DNA of 26,428 nt, from contig JAVBPH010000035.1 of the NCBI GenBank assembly GCA_031549725.1, positions 1 through 26,428 of the forward strand, written 5' to 3'. The notes below the pieces were generated by a model. It did not search any database. It was not told where the DNA came from and worked only from the letters and a program-made list of their open reading frames with translations. This stretch comes from UBA937 sp031549725 (lineage in GTDB: Bacteria; Spirochaetota; Spirochaetia; Treponematales; Breznakiellaceae). The stretch's first letter is position 1. Every line of letters begins with the position of its first letter. Made by a program: the position numbers and the translations under genes. Of this stretch, positions 1 through 8,436 are shown piece after piece.

Positions 1-204
1 GTCAGTGAGATAAAAGAAAATGATTTAGTTCAATTAATAGGAAATTATAGAAAAACCAATTCAAGAAAATGGAATAATATTGATCAAATAGAAATAGTCA
101 TTGGAGAGTGCAAAATAATTAATCATACCAATAGAGCCTTCTTCAAAACTCGGTTAGTTTTGAAAAAGGCGTTTGCAGAAAGAATGCTATTTCCTTACCC
201 ATAA
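1..204 (+). pseudogene. 3' end of an unidentified gene, running into a repeat element
   Basis: Frame 1 is open from the window edge to a TAA at 202-204 and encodes about 67 residues beginning VSEIKENDLVQLIGNY. The first 44 or so residues, rich in Asn, Ile and Lys, read like the end of a real protein. From about position 134 the frame lies inside the 142-bp three-hairpin repeat, so the last residues and the stop codon come from the repeat. This suggests the insertion truncated or replaced the original C-terminus. Composition is more AT-rich than adhE next door. I do not recognise the family and the start lies outside the window, so the call rests only on an open frame with protein-like composition. 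Confidence 0.35.
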
Positions 205-275
205 ATAAAATAGTATTCTTTCTGCACTTACATCTAAGGTTGCTTTTTCAAAATTTGACATTTTGAAAAAGCCTC
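134..275 (+). repeat. 142-bp MITE-like element with three hairpins, copy 1
   Basis: The element begins GAGCCTT and ends AAAAAGCCTC. It contains three dyads: a left hairpin with arms TTCAAAAC/GTTTTGAA, a central hairpin with arms TGCAGAAAGAAT/ATTCTTTCTGCA, and a right hairpin with arms GCTTTTTCAAAA/TTTTGAAAAAGC. The two outer ends are inverted repeats of each other. A second copy at 20809-20950 is in the opposite orientation, has the same length and differs by four substitutions by my manual alignment. There is no coding capacity. This fits a non-autonomous miniature element or a structured intergenic repeat. I could not identify a target-site duplication. Confidence 0.85.
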
Positions 276-434
276 AATATTGTAAAATAACCCAACGGCG
301 TACACATACCGTCAACCAAGGGAAGGCCAACAGTTATGCATGGATCATCATTTTATACTATACGAATGCGCTGCTACCGGCCTCCAAAAAGCCGGGAACC
401 CACAGCCGCGTAAGGCCATGAATTCCCGATTGGT
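276..434. other. intergenic stretch downstream of adhE
   Basis: No credible gene is present. A dyad with CCGGC/GCCGG arms and a 9-nt loop lies near 377-395, downstream of the adhE stop on the minus strand. It lacks a clear T-run and is at best a weak terminator candidate. Confidence 0.4.
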
Positions 435-3026
435 TCAGGAGACCTTCGGTCCGTAATAAGCCTGAAGGTACAGATCCTTGATTTCACTTACCAGGGGGTA
501 CCGGGGATTGCCGCCGGTACATTGGTCATCAAAGGCCTGCATGGAAAGTTCATCGATGGCTTCCAGGAAGGATTCCTCGGCAATGTTGAGGTCCTTGATG
601 GTTTTTGGAATTTCAAGTTTTTTCTTTAAATTCTCAATAGCTGCAATCAGCTTCTCCACTTTTTCTTCCGGGGTTTTTCCGCCCAGGTCAAGGTAATCCG
701 CAATCCGGGCATATCTGGCAATGGCCAGGGGATACTTGTACTGGGGGAAGGCCGCCTGTTTCCTGGGAGCGTCCACCGCATTGTAACGGATTACGTGGCT
801 GATCAGCAGCGCATTGGCAAGACCATGGGGAATATGGAAGGAGGAACCCAGCTTATGCGCCATGGAATGGCATACCCCAAGCATAGCATTGGCAAAGGCC
901 ATCCCGGCCATGGTGGAAGCATAATGGACTTTTTCCCGGGCCTTGGGATTATCCTTCCCTTCGGCATATGCGGCGGGGAGATACTTAAAAAGTATCCGGA
1001 GCGCTTCCAGGGCCATGCCGTTGGAATACTCCGTGGCGAAGACCGACACAAAGGATTCAATGCCATGGACAATGGCGTCTATCCCGGAGTAGGCGGTCAG
1101 GGATTTCGGCATGTTCATTATGAAATAGGGATCAATAATTGCCATATCCGGGGTCAGGGAATAATCCGCGATGGGATATTTGATATTCTTGTTTTCGTCG
1201 GTTACCACCGCGAAGGGTGTTACCTCGGAGCCGGTCCCGGAAGTGGTGGGGATGGCCACAAAAATTGCCTTCTTGCCCAGCTCGGGAAATTTGAATATCC
1301 GTTTCCGGATATCCATGAAGCGCATGGCCAGTTCGGAAAATTTTACCATGGGCTGCTCGTACATGAGGCGCATGATCTTGGCCGCGTCCATGGGACTGCC
1401 GCCTCCCAGGGCGATCACCACATCGGGCTTAAACACATTCATGATGTCCACCCCTTTGTAGATCGTCGCCAGATCGGGATCGGGTTTGACGTCAGAAAAA
1501 ATTTCATATTCTATCCCCATTTTTTGGAGGGGAGCGGTTACCCGGGACACAAAACCGGAATCAAAAAGATATTTATCGGTAACTATAAAGGCCCGTTTCC
1601 TTCCCGCCAGGTCCTTCATTCCTTCGGAAACCGCATTCTCCTTAAAATAAATCTTTGATGGTACCTGGAACCAGAGCATGTTTTCCCTCCGTTCCGCCAC
1701 AGTTTTTATATTCATAAGATGCTTCACCCCCACGTTTTCACTGATGGCATTCCCCCCCCAGCTGCCGCAGCCCAGGGTAAGGGATGGTTCCAGGCGGAAA
1801 TTGTAGATATCCCCAATGGCACCCTGGCTGGCGGGCATGTTGATAAGGATCCGTCCGGTATTCATCATTTCTCCGTACTGTTTTATCCGGTCCTCGTTGC
1901 GGGTATCCGTGTACAGAACCGCCGTGTGGCCCATCCCTTCAAGTTCAATCTGTTCCCGGGCGATGGCACAGGCGCTGTCAAAATCCGCGGCCCTGAACAT
2001 CGCCAGAACCGGGGAAAGTTTTTCGTGGGCAAAGGGCTCATCCGGGGCGATCCGCCCGGTTTCACCGATAAGAATTTTGGTTTCCTCAGGGACCGTTATC
2101 CCCGCCATTCCTGCAATCTTATACGCCGGCTGTCCCACGATCTCGGCGTTTATTTTACCGTTTTTCATGATGATGATGTCGAGTTTTCCCTTTTCCTTCG
2201 GGGAAAGGACGTAGGCTCCCCGCTGGATGAATTCTTCCTTGACCGTTTCATATACCCGGTCCACCACGATAACCGACTGTTCGCTGGCGCAGATCATGCC
2301 GTTGTCAAAGGATTTGCTCAACAGAACCGAGCTTACCGCCATTTTAATATGGGCGCTCTCATCAATCACCGCCGGGGTATTTCCGGCGCCCACACCAATT
2401 GCGGGGGTACCCGAGGAATAGGCCGCCTTGACCATGCCGGGACCACCCGTGGCCAGAATTAGGTTGATCCCCCGATGCTGCATGAGCGCTGCGGACAGTT
2501 CCACCGTGGGTTCGTCTATCCAGGCAATAATATCCTCGGGAGCGCCCGCGGCAACCACCGCATCCCGGATAATCCGGGCCGCTTCAATGGTGCAACCCTT
2601 GGCCCTGGGATGGGGAGAGAAGATGATCCCATTCCTGGTCTTGAGGGTGATCAGGGATTTAAAAATTGCGGTTGAAGTAGGATTCGTGGTCGGAACGATT
2701 CCGGCAATTACTCCGATAGGTTCGGCGATCCTCACAATCCCCGCGTCGGCATCTTCTTCGATGATGCCGCAGGTTTTTTCCTCACTGTATTTATTGTAAA
2801 TAAATTCCGAGGCGAATTGGTTCTTGATTACCTTATCCTCAAAAATTCCCATTCCCGTTTCTTCCGCCGCCATTTTAGCGAGCCGGAGCCGGTTTTCGTT
2901 TGCCGCCTGGGCTGCATGGCGGAATAGAATATCCACCTGCTCCTGGCTGAACTCAGCAAATTTTCGCTGGGCCGCAGTGACCCGCTCAATCAGACTGTTG
3001 AGTTCACTGACTGTTGTAACCGCCAT
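435..3026 (-). CDS. adhE: bifunctional acetaldehyde-CoA/alcohol dehydrogenase AdhE
   Basis: The 863-aa product reduces acetyl-CoA to acetaldehyde and then ethanol, reoxidising two NADH, in the cytoplasm during fermentation. The N-terminal half (about 1-440) is a CoA-acylating aldehyde dehydrogenase with a catalytic Cys246 in DNGMICASEQ and the glycine-rich GVGAGNTPAV segment. The C-terminal half (about 460-863) is an iron-dependent alcohol dehydrogenase with the nucleotide-binding GGGSPMDAAK motif and the metal-binding His region GVCHSMAHKLGSSFHIPHG. Family members are usually 860-900 aa, so the gene is full length. The ATG has an AAGGAG about 7 nt upstream. It appears monocistronic with an AT-rich leader of about 95 nt. 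I saw no convincing Rex operator. In family members AdhE forms spirosome filaments. Confidence 0.97.
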   Translation of the reverse strand: MAVTTVSELNSLIERVTAAQRKFAEFSQEQVDILFRHAAQAANENRLRLAKMAAEETGMGIFEDKVIKNQFASEFIYNKYSEEKTCGIIEEDADAGIVRIAEPIGVIAGIVPTTNPTSTAIFKSLITLKTRNGIIFSPHPRAKGCTIEAARIIRDAVVAAGAPEDIIAWIDEPTVELSAALMQHRGINLILATGGPGMVKAAYSSGTPAIGVGAGNTPAVIDESAHIKMAVSSVLLSKSFDNGMICASEQSVIVVDRVYETVKEEFIQRGAYVLSPKEKGKLDIIIMKNGKINAEIVGQPAYKIAGMAGITVPEETKILIGETGRIAPDEPFAHEKLSPVLAMFRAADFDSACAIAREQIELEGMGHTAVLYTDTRNEDRIKQYGEMMNTGRILINMPASQGAIGDIYNFRLEPSLTLGCGSWGGNAISENVGVKHLMNIKTVAERRENMLWFQVPSKIYFKENAVSEGMKDLAGRKRAFIVTDKYLFDSGFVSRVTAPLQKMGIEYEIFSDVKPDPDLATIYKGVDIMNVFKPDVVIALGGGSPMDAAKIMRLMYEQPMVKFSELAMRFMDIRKRIFKFPELGKKAIFVAIPTTSGTGSEVTPFAVVTDENKNIKYPIADYSLTPDMAIIDPYFIMNMPKSLTAYSGIDAIVHGIESFVSVFATEYSNGMALEALRILFKYLPAAYAEGKDNPKAREKVHYASTMAGMAFANAMLGVCHSMAHKLGSSFHIPHGLANALLISHVIRYNAVDAPRKQAAFPQYKYPLAIARYARIADYLDLGGKTPEEKVEKLIAAIENLKKKLEIPKTIKDLNIAEESFLEAIDELSMQAFDDQCTGGNPRYPLVSEIKDLYLQAYYGPKVS

Positions 3027-3122
3027 TGTCTGCTCCTTATTATTCTATATACATTTATCGGTAATAGAATAAAAAAATATCGATATATATTAAAAATACC
3101 AAATTATTGCATTTTATGCAAG

Positions 3123-3404
3123 TTACTTTGTTTTTTTCCAGATATTTTTTTGTAGAGAACCTGATTCGATAAATATTTGTAATGTACCGGTGCTGTCCTG
3201 GGAATGGTGATACCAGCGGCTATGTTTACCCGGGAAGCTTCTGCCGCCGTGCAAGTCCCGGATTAAAAAAGGTTTTTTAGCTTGGATTACAGCCCAATAC
3301 GGATATCGGATTTTTCCCGAGCGGATACTGCTGCATTGATTATCGGCGGAGATCCCTGTACTGTCCTTGATGAAAGATAAACAGGTAATACGCGGAAATG
3401 CCAT
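3123..3404 (-). pseudogene. possible remnant of an HNH-like polymorphic-toxin C-terminus
   Basis: An open frame of 93 codons lies just downstream of the TPR-Imm51-DUF5713 gene on the same strand. Its C-terminal part contains GKHSRWYHHSQDSTGTLQIF, which loosely resembles the W-H-H-x-x-D-x-G-x-L/M-Q-L pattern of HNH/LHH nuclease toxin tips. It has no convincing ribosome binding site, and upstream reading is blocked by an in-frame TAG within about 13 codons. The N-terminal half looks like no family I know. The neighbouring immunity-like genes make a toxin-tip remnant reasonable, but the resemblance is weak and this may be non-coding. Confidence 0.28.
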
Positions 3405-3439
3405 GATAACCGGTACGATAATATCTTCACCCTATAAGA

Positions 3440-4537
3440 TTACCAATCCCGTTCCCGGATCGCTGTTTCAACATCTATATCGATATTGTAAAATTCAAGA
3501 ATTCCGGCAACGGTTTCGCCAATTGAATCCCGGGCTATCGTTTCTATTTCACTGTTCTGTTCCTCAAATTTTTCCTGCAAATTATTAATCATTTCAGTCG
3601 CTTCATCAAATTTCTGTTGTATCTCTTCATAGGTGTGTTTACCGCCTTCAATAAAGACAGCCACTTTCTGCAGTAATTTTTTTACTTGCTCCACTAGATT
3701 TTTGGGATAATAGTTATCGTTAAACATATCCTTTACATATTCAAATTCTTCAGGCAGCTTGGCTTTCGGATCACAAACGTACAGGTCTCTTACTGCTTTT
3801 GATAGTATCCCAAGCAAAGCGTAATAATCTTTTTTGTTTTTTGCGGTCAGGCGGCAAGTATCATAGTCGCTGTCACCGGTAATTTTTACTGATAAACCAG
3901 GATTGTCCGTTACGATGTGGTCCCGGAAAAAATTCTCCCAGCCGCATCCGTTTGCCTCAAAACCTTTTTGTTCAACCAGACGGTTTAATCCCTGTAGTTT
4001 TTCGCCTTCATCTTCAAAGGGCGAAAAAGCAATTTCATAGCATTTACCTGTACCGGAATCTGAAATATCAAAATAGAACGCCGGTGCAATATCATTTTTC
4101 CAGGGTTCACCGGAAACAGGCATGTCGATCTTCTCCAAATACAATTCCCAATATTCCTGTTGTGGATTATAATCGCCGTCTTTATCTTCATCCTGTTCAA
4201 GCAGCATTTTTAAGAATACATCAATGTTTGGTTCATCAGGATTTATCTCCTTACACTGGGTAAATACCTGAAGAGCTTCTTTATTTCTGCCTTGATAAAA
4301 ATAGGCGTATCCCAGACGGAAAAGCCATCGTGCATCGTGCTGCCCTTGTTCTTTTACGCGTATCAGTGTTTCAATTGCTTTTTCGTATTTATCCGAATTG
4401 TTGTACGCCCGGGCGAGATGGCCGGTCAAATCGTAATCAAGCTCATGTTCCGGCAGCGGGAGGATTGCATCAATTATTTTTTGAAACTCGCTGTTTTCAT
4501 GCCATTCGTCAAGTAGATTTAAAAACTCTTTGTCCAT
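3440..4537 (-). CDS. TPR protein with Imm51-like and DUF5713 domains
   Basis: This is a predicted cytoplasmic protein of 365 aa from ATG 4537. That start gives the N-terminus MDKEFLNLLDEW, which aligns with the paralog at 4587-5345, and it has GGGAAGGG about 9 nt upstream. An ATG at 4558 would overlap that site. Residues 1-105 are TPR-like, with repeated helix pairs such as LARAYNN and LFRLGYAYFYQGRNKEAL. The middle (about 125-260) is Imm51-like, with the marker ENFFRDHI. The C-terminal 100 residues match DUF5713, from DMFNDNYYPKNLVEQV to a terminal AIRERDW. Imm51 proteins are immunity proteins of polymorphic toxins by family assignment. The three-part fusion is unusual. Function is inferred and the toxin partner is unknown. 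Confidence 0.75.
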   Translation of the reverse strand: MDKEFLNLLDEWHENSEFQKIIDAILPLPEHELDYDLTGHLARAYNNSDKYEKAIETLIRVKEQGQHDARWLFRLGYAYFYQGRNKEALQVFTQCKEINPDEPNIDVFLKMLLEQDEDKDGDYNPQQEYWELYLEKIDMPVSGEPWKNDIAPAFYFDISDSGTGKCYEIAFSPFEDEGEKLQGLNRLVEQKGFEANGCGWENFFRDHIVTDNPGLSVKITGDSDYDTCRLTAKNKKDYYALLGILSKAVRDLYVCDPKAKLPEEFEYVKDMFNDNYYPKNLVEQVKKLLQKVAVFIEGGKHTYEEIQQKFDEATEMINNLQEKFEEQNSEIETIARDSIGETVAGILEFYNIDIDVETAIRERDW

Positions 4538-4586
4538 TTTAATTTTCCCTTCCCGCATCTTGGTTCGGGATCCCGGTCACATTGGC

Positions 4587-5345
4587 TTAGTCCCATTCAA
4601 TATTGTCGCCCTCTTCCCGGACAATCCGGTAAAGTTCATCCTCGTTCTCTACAAGTTCCCGGATGATCTGGGCAAACTTTTCAGCCCGCTTCTCGTTGTC
4701 GGGGGTCAGATTATAATAGGCCGCGTACATCCCGGCTTCCGGGTCGGTATCCATACCTTCCATAACATCCGGCGCATATTTCGGCAGGTAGTAGTTGAAA
4801 AAAGCTTCCCAGTTGTATCCGTTCATGTAGGCTTCTTCATTGATTTCATTCATCTTCCCGCCAATGGAAAAAGGCTTGTCCTGTTCAATATAGAAACACA
4901 CCGAGATACTGTCCTTGTGTTTTACGACTGCAGTATAACCCTGCATCGTTTTTTCAACTTCATCATCCTGTTCTGGATCATCGTCGCTGTTATCGGAAAG
5001 ATTTTCTTTACAAAGGTTTATAAAAAAATCCGCATCCGGTTCCTTGGGATTTATCTTTTTGCATTTTTCAAAGAGTTCAAGAGCCGTTTCATATTCATCC
5101 AGATAGAAAAAAGCATAGGCCAGCCGGAACAGCCAGAGCGAATCATTCTCGCCTTGCTCTTTAACAGACAGCAGTTGTTCAATGGCTTTATCATACTCAT
5201 CGTTGTTGTTATAAGCCCTTGCCAACTGTCCGATCAAGTCGTAATCCCGCTGGTCTTTGGGGATGTCTAAAATAGTATTGATGATCATTTCATAATCACC
5301 GGTTTCATGCCATTCCTGAAGTTGTTTTAATAATTCTTTGTCCAT
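4587..5345 (-). CDS. TPR protein with Imm51-like immunity domain
   Basis: The 252-aa product is paralogous to the next gene downstream. The N-terminal 105 residues (MDKELLKQLQEW onward) form TPR-like helices, including LARAYNNNDEYDKAIEQLL and LFRLAYAFFYLDEYETALELF. An acidic linker (DNSDDDPEQDDE) leads to an Imm51-like domain with NGYNWEAFFNYYLP and a DPEAGMYAAYYN stretch. Family knowledge suggests neutralisation of a secreted or contact-delivered toxin, with TPRs as a binding scaffold. The gap to the downstream paralog is about 50 nt, so they are probably co-transcribed. A decayed IS200-type element begins about 33 bp upstream of the ATG and may have displaced the native promoter. No DUF5713 tail is present. 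Acidic throughout, with no signal peptide. Confidence 0.78.
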   Translation of the reverse strand: MDKELLKQLQEWHETGDYEMIINTILDIPKDQRDYDLIGQLARAYNNNDEYDKAIEQLLSVKEQGENDSLWLFRLAYAFFYLDEYETALELFEKCKKINPKEPDADFFINLCKENLSDNSDDDPEQDDEVEKTMQGYTAVVKHKDSISVCFYIEQDKPFSIGGKMNEINEEAYMNGYNWEAFFNYYLPKYAPDVMEGMDTDPEAGMYAAYYNLTPDNEKRAEKFAQIIRELVENEDELYRIVREEGDNIEWD

Positions 5346-5377
5346 AAATTGTGTTCTCCAAAATAATTGTAACTGCT

Positions 5378-5790
5378 TAAACCACCGGCTGTGCCGGTGA
5401 GACTTGAAAAGGCTATGCCGAGTAAAGCGATTAAAAAAAGTATGCTGTACTCCTGAAGAAGCCCCTGAGAAAGCAAAAAAACAGGAGTACAGATGGAAGA
5501 CTGGGAAAGTTTAGCACATACAAAATGAGAATGTAAGTACCATGTGGTAATCGTGCCGAAGTATCGAAAAAAGATACTATACGGAAGGATGCGAAAACGA
5601 ATAGGAGAAATCCTGCGGGAGTTATGTCGGTATAAAAACATCGAAATATTGGAAACACATGTGGATTGGACGAAGAAAAAATCCGTCAGTACATACGGAA
5701 TCAAGAAACGATAGATAGGGGAGAGCAAGGAACGCTCAATTTTTAGCCCCCTTTAAGGGGGCTTCCTCAAACCACCGGCTATGCCGGTGG
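5378..5790 (+). mobile_element. decayed IS200/IS605-family element
   Basis: The element is bounded by two nearly identical subterminal hairpins, CACCGGCTGTGCCGGTG at 5383-5399 and the CCACCGGCTATGCCGGTGG dyad at 5772-5790. Both are preceded by the same AAACCACC context. Paired palindromic ends without terminal inverted repeats are typical of HUH (IS200/IS605) elements. Between them lies a tnpA pseudogene, followed by a third dyad (AGCCCCCTTT/AAGGGGGCT, about 5745-5763) where IS200 elements often have a terminator-like stem. At about 413 bp it is much shorter than a full IS200 (roughly 700 bp), which agrees with the internal deletion seen in tnpA. Confidence 0.75.
5493..5746 (+). pseudogene. 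tnpA: IS200-type transposase TnpA pseudogene
   Basis: Reading from ATG 5493, the N-terminus carries the diagnostic HTK-x-ECKYHVVIVPKYRKK, then LYGRMRKRIGEILRELC and NIEILE. A TGA replaces the usual Trp codon between HTK and ECKYH. After NIEILE the catalytic HUH segment and the central part of the enzyme are missing. The sequence resumes in another frame with the typical C-terminus, LDEEKIRQYIRNQE then a GEQGTLNF ending at TAG 5744-5746. The stop, deletion and frame change make it non-functional. The ends could still be mobilised by an active TnpA elsewhere in the genome. Confidence 0.85.
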
Positions 5791-6278
5791 TCTATGATTT
5801 GGATACAGGTTTTTACAGCAAAAAAGATCCTTTATATCATAGGCATGACGGCTTTGGACCGTTTTTCCATGGTTATCTGATTTTTTAAATGATATTCTTT
5901 GTTATACCATAACATGGAAAAATATCTTTATGTTTCCTATAAAAGCCATATATGATGATCCTTTTTCAAAATTCCGGACCTTTCGGTCCTGCGGATTTTG
6001 AAAAAGGCTCTCATGGGATAGCTTTTCAACCCCCGAACCGAATCCTGTTGCCGGAGAATATAAGGAGGTGTTTACCTTTACAACCCCTGTCAATTAATCC
6101 CGGGAATGGATTCTGGATTTTTGTCACCCGGAATAATAAATTGACTAAAATGGACTTGAATATATTGAAAGAAAAGTGGAACATTGTTCTTAAATGAAGG
6201 ATTGCAGTCCTATATTCTTCGCCGCTCAAGGAACAGGATGGGAGAATTTTTCGTTTTTATGGAGATTTATGTTATCAA
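5791..6278. other. intergenic region between the IS remnant and jetA
   Basis: There is no convincing gene. A short open stretch from the IS end to about 5889 reads DLDTGFYSKKDPLYHRHDGF and may be debris of an interrupted gene. A hairpin repeat lies at 5960-6010. An AAGGAGGTG at about 6062-6070 is followed by no plausible ORF. A TTGACT near 6140 could be part of a jet promoter, but I see no well-spaced -10. Confidence 0.4.
5960..6010. repeat. hairpin repeat of the CTTTTTCAAAA family
   Basis: A long dyad has outer arms CCTTTTTCAAAAT / ATTTTGAAAAAGG and an inner stem GGACC-TTTCG-GTCC. The outer arms are the same sequence as the outer arms of the 142-bp repeats, so it appears to be a short relative of that element. 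It sits about 270 bp upstream of jetA, where it could act as a terminator-like or insulating structure. Confidence 0.7.
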
Positions 6279-7739
6279 ATGAAGGCTGATGCAACAATTG
6301 CGACGTACCAGCGGATGCGCCAGGAACCCATGTGGCGGCTTTTGGCATCCACCAATGGCCCGGTGGTAATCGGGCTCCTTCAAACCTGCCTGTACGAACA
6401 TGAAAAGGAATTGCCCGCCTCCCTGCTTACGGAACGGATCGGCCGGGAACTGGAATCCCTGAATGCCAGGGGCCTTGATTTTCCCCAGACCGCTCAGATA
6501 TATATCGCCGCATGGCTGTCGGAAGGTTTTCTGGAACGGCGGTTCCTTCCCGGCGCTGCGGAAGAATCCTATGAACTTTCATCCGCAGCGGTGCAGGCGA
6601 TCCGTTTTTTATCTTCCTCGGTATCTCCCCATTCGTCCGCCACCGAAAGCCGTTTAAGCATTGTTATTCAAAGTCTTATATCTTTGGCGGGTGACACCGA
6701 TACGGATCAGCCCAGAAGGCTTGAGGCGCTGCTGCGGGAGCAGGAACGGATTGAAGAGGAAATTGCCCTCCTGCAGAAGGGGGAGTTCCGGGTTTTATCC
6801 CAGGCCCAGGCCATGGAACGGACCAGGGAGATCATCGGGCTTATGGAGGATCTGATCGGGGATTTCCGCCGTGTCCGGGACCAGTTTGAAACCCTGAACC
6901 GGGATTTGCGGGAGAAGATTATCAATAATGAAGGAAGCCGCGGTGAGGTTCTGGATTCACTGTTTGCCGGGATCGATGTGATCAGCGAAAGTGAAGCGGG
7001 CCGGACCTTTTCAGCATTCTGGAAGCACCTGATGGACAGTGAAGGAGCGGCAGCCCTGGACCAGGCTTTGGATGATATCATGGTCCGGGATTTTATCCGG
7101 GAGCTTGACCCAAAGGACCGGCGGTTCCTGCTCCGCCTGACCCGTAACCTCCTTGATCAGGGCGGCGTGGTTCATGAGGTGATGCAGAATTTTGCCCGGG
7201 GGCTGCGGTATTTTGTCCAGAGCCGGGAATACCTGGAACAGCGGAGACTGAACCAGGTAATCAAGGAAGCCCAGAAAACCGCCCTGGAATTAAAGGAATA
7301 TGTCAGGGCCGGACAGATCCTTCCCTATCAGCTCGAGCTTACCAGCAGCAGGTTCCGGTCGGTTTCCCAGTTGGTCCTGTACGATACCGCCCTGGCGGCC
7401 CCGCCCAAGGAAATGGAAGACGGGGACAGCCTGCCGGTGAGCCTCGAAGAAATCAGCGATATGGTTGCCAAGTCCGAGATTGATTTCCGTTCTTTGAAGG
7501 CGGATATCAGGAAGGTCCTGGAACACCGGAGCCAGGCAAGTATTGGGGAAATACTGGAAGTCTTTCCCGCGGTTCAGGGTTTGGGTTCCGTGGCGGGACT
7601 CCTGGCCCTGGGAAGCAGGTATGGCATACAGGATGGAAACCGGGAACGGGTCAAATGGACAGGAGAAGACGGACAGCACCGTTCCGCGTACATTCCCCGG
7701 ATTTTTTTTATGAAGGAAGATGCGGATGAGTTGGTCTGA
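6279..7739 (+). CDS. jetA: Wadjet defence protein JetA (DUF3375, MukF-like)
   Basis: The 486-aa product is the kleisin-like subunit of a type I Wadjet complex. Known Wadjet systems are SMC-family machines that recognise and cleave closed circular plasmid DNA. The N-terminal part (about 1-120) reads as a winged-helix region, beginning TYQRMRQEPMWRLLASTNGP, typical of DUF3375. Residues about 140-220 are charged and helical, likely coiled coil. Length fits the family. The start at 6279 is the only sensible ATG: an ATG at 6269 stops after six codons. A GGAG lies about 14 nt upstream, a rather distant Shine-Dalgarno. The 3' end overlaps jetB by 20 nt, implying translational coupling. It is the first gene of a four-gene operon. 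Confidence 0.93.
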   Translation: MKADATIATYQRMRQEPMWRLLASTNGPVVIGLLQTCLYEHEKELPASLLTERIGRELESLNARGLDFPQTAQIYIAAWLSEGFLERRFLPGAAEESYELSSAAVQAIRFLSSSVSPHSSATESRLSIVIQSLISLAGDTDTDQPRRLEALLREQERIEEEIALLQKGEFRVLSQAQAMERTREIIGLMEDLIGDFRRVRDQFETLNRDLREKIINNEGSRGEVLDSLFAGIDVISESEAGRTFSAFWKHLMDSEGAAALDQALDDIMVRDFIRELDPKDRRFLLRLTRNLLDQGGVVHEVMQNFARGLRYFVQSREYLEQRRLNQVIKEAQKTALELKEYVRAGQILPYQLELTSSRFRSVSQLVLYDTALAAPPKEMEDGDSLPVSLEEISDMVAKSEIDFRSLKADIRKVLEHRSQASIGEILEVFPAVQGLGSVAGLLALGSRYGIQDGNRERVKWTGEDGQHRSAYIPRIFFMKEDADELV

Positions 7740-8436
7740 TGATTTTAACCAGGGTATCCCGGACCCGGTGCAATCCGGGGGCAGTCCTTTGGGGGATACG
7801 GACTCCGGAACCGCGCTGTTTTCCGGGGATACCGGAGAGTTATCCCTGGCCGCCAGGAGGGTTTTGGTCCAGCTTCTGATGGGTCCTACCCTGGACAGCC
7901 GCCGCCACCCGAAATTATGGGTATCCCTTATGGGCAATGAAAAAATAATCCGCTCCCGGCTTTCGGATGTGTTCCTGGAGCTGGTCATAGATCAGGAAAT
8001 GCAGGTTGCCTTTACCCGGCAGGCCGATACGGGGGAACTGGAAATAACCAAACTGCTCCGGCGTTCCAACCTGACCTTTATCGCGTCGGTGCTTATGCTT
8101 TTCCTGCGGTCCCAGCTGAGCCAGGCCCAGTCCAGGGGGGAGCGGGCGGTTTGTTCTACCGGGGAAATTGTCGCCCAGCTCAGGGTATATGAAAAAAGCG
8201 GCAGTACCGACCGGGCGGGGTTTGATAAAAAAGTGTTAGCCGCCATCGAACGGGCCAAGGAATACAATATTTTGCAGAAAATAGCCCACACCGAAGACCG
8301 CTATGAAATATCCCCCACCTTGAAATTGCTCTTTTCCGCCGAGGAAATTCAAGCCCTCCAGAAACAATACCTGTCGCTGTCACAACAAACCCTGTCCGGA
8401 GAAGATCCGGAAACTGAAGATGGCCAGGAGGAATGA
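7720..8436 (+). CDS. jetB: Wadjet defence protein JetB (DUF4194, MukE-like)
   Basis: The 238-aa product matches DUF4194, the MukE-like winged-helix partner that bridges JetA and the SMC subunit JetC. Recognisable segments are ARRVLVQLLMGPTLD (about 46-60), RHPKLWVSLM, and the central FLELVIDQEMQVAFTRQAD with LLRRSNLTFIASVLMLFLR. The C-terminal third contains a second winged-helix-like region, IERAKEYNILQKI followed by YEISPTLKLLFSAEEIQAL. An alternative ATG at 7726 would shorten it by two codons. It overlaps jetA by 20 nt and jetC by 4 nt, so all three are likely coupled. The acidic tail (GEDPETEDGQEE) is not obviously functional. Confidence 0.92.
   Translation: MRMSWSDDFNQGIPDPVQSGGSPLGDTDSGTALFSGDTGELSLAARRVLVQLLMGPTLDSRRHPKLWVSLMGNEKIIRSRLSDVFLELVIDQEMQVAFTRQADTGELEITKLLRRSNLTFIASVLMLFLRSQLSQAQSRGERAVCSTGEIVAQLRVYEKSGSTDRAGFDKKVLAAIERAKEYNILQKIAHTEDRYEISPTLKLLFSAEEIQALQKQYLSLSQQTLSGEDPETEDGQEE

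Noticed and set aside
795..2462. Long plus-strand frames (795-1658, 1719-2462) opposite adhE
   Set aside because: They are antisense to a well-conserved full-length adhE, have no family resemblance and no good ribosome binding sites; they follow from GC-rich third positions.
3027..3122. A Rex or other redox operator upstream of adhE
   Set aside because: The leader is AT-rich with several weak dyads, but none matches a Rex-type TTGTGA/TCACAA palindrome.
5327..5728. 133-codon minus-strand frame over the IS200 remnant
   Set aside because: It is antisense to the tnpA pseudogene, whose family motifs are clear on the plus strand.
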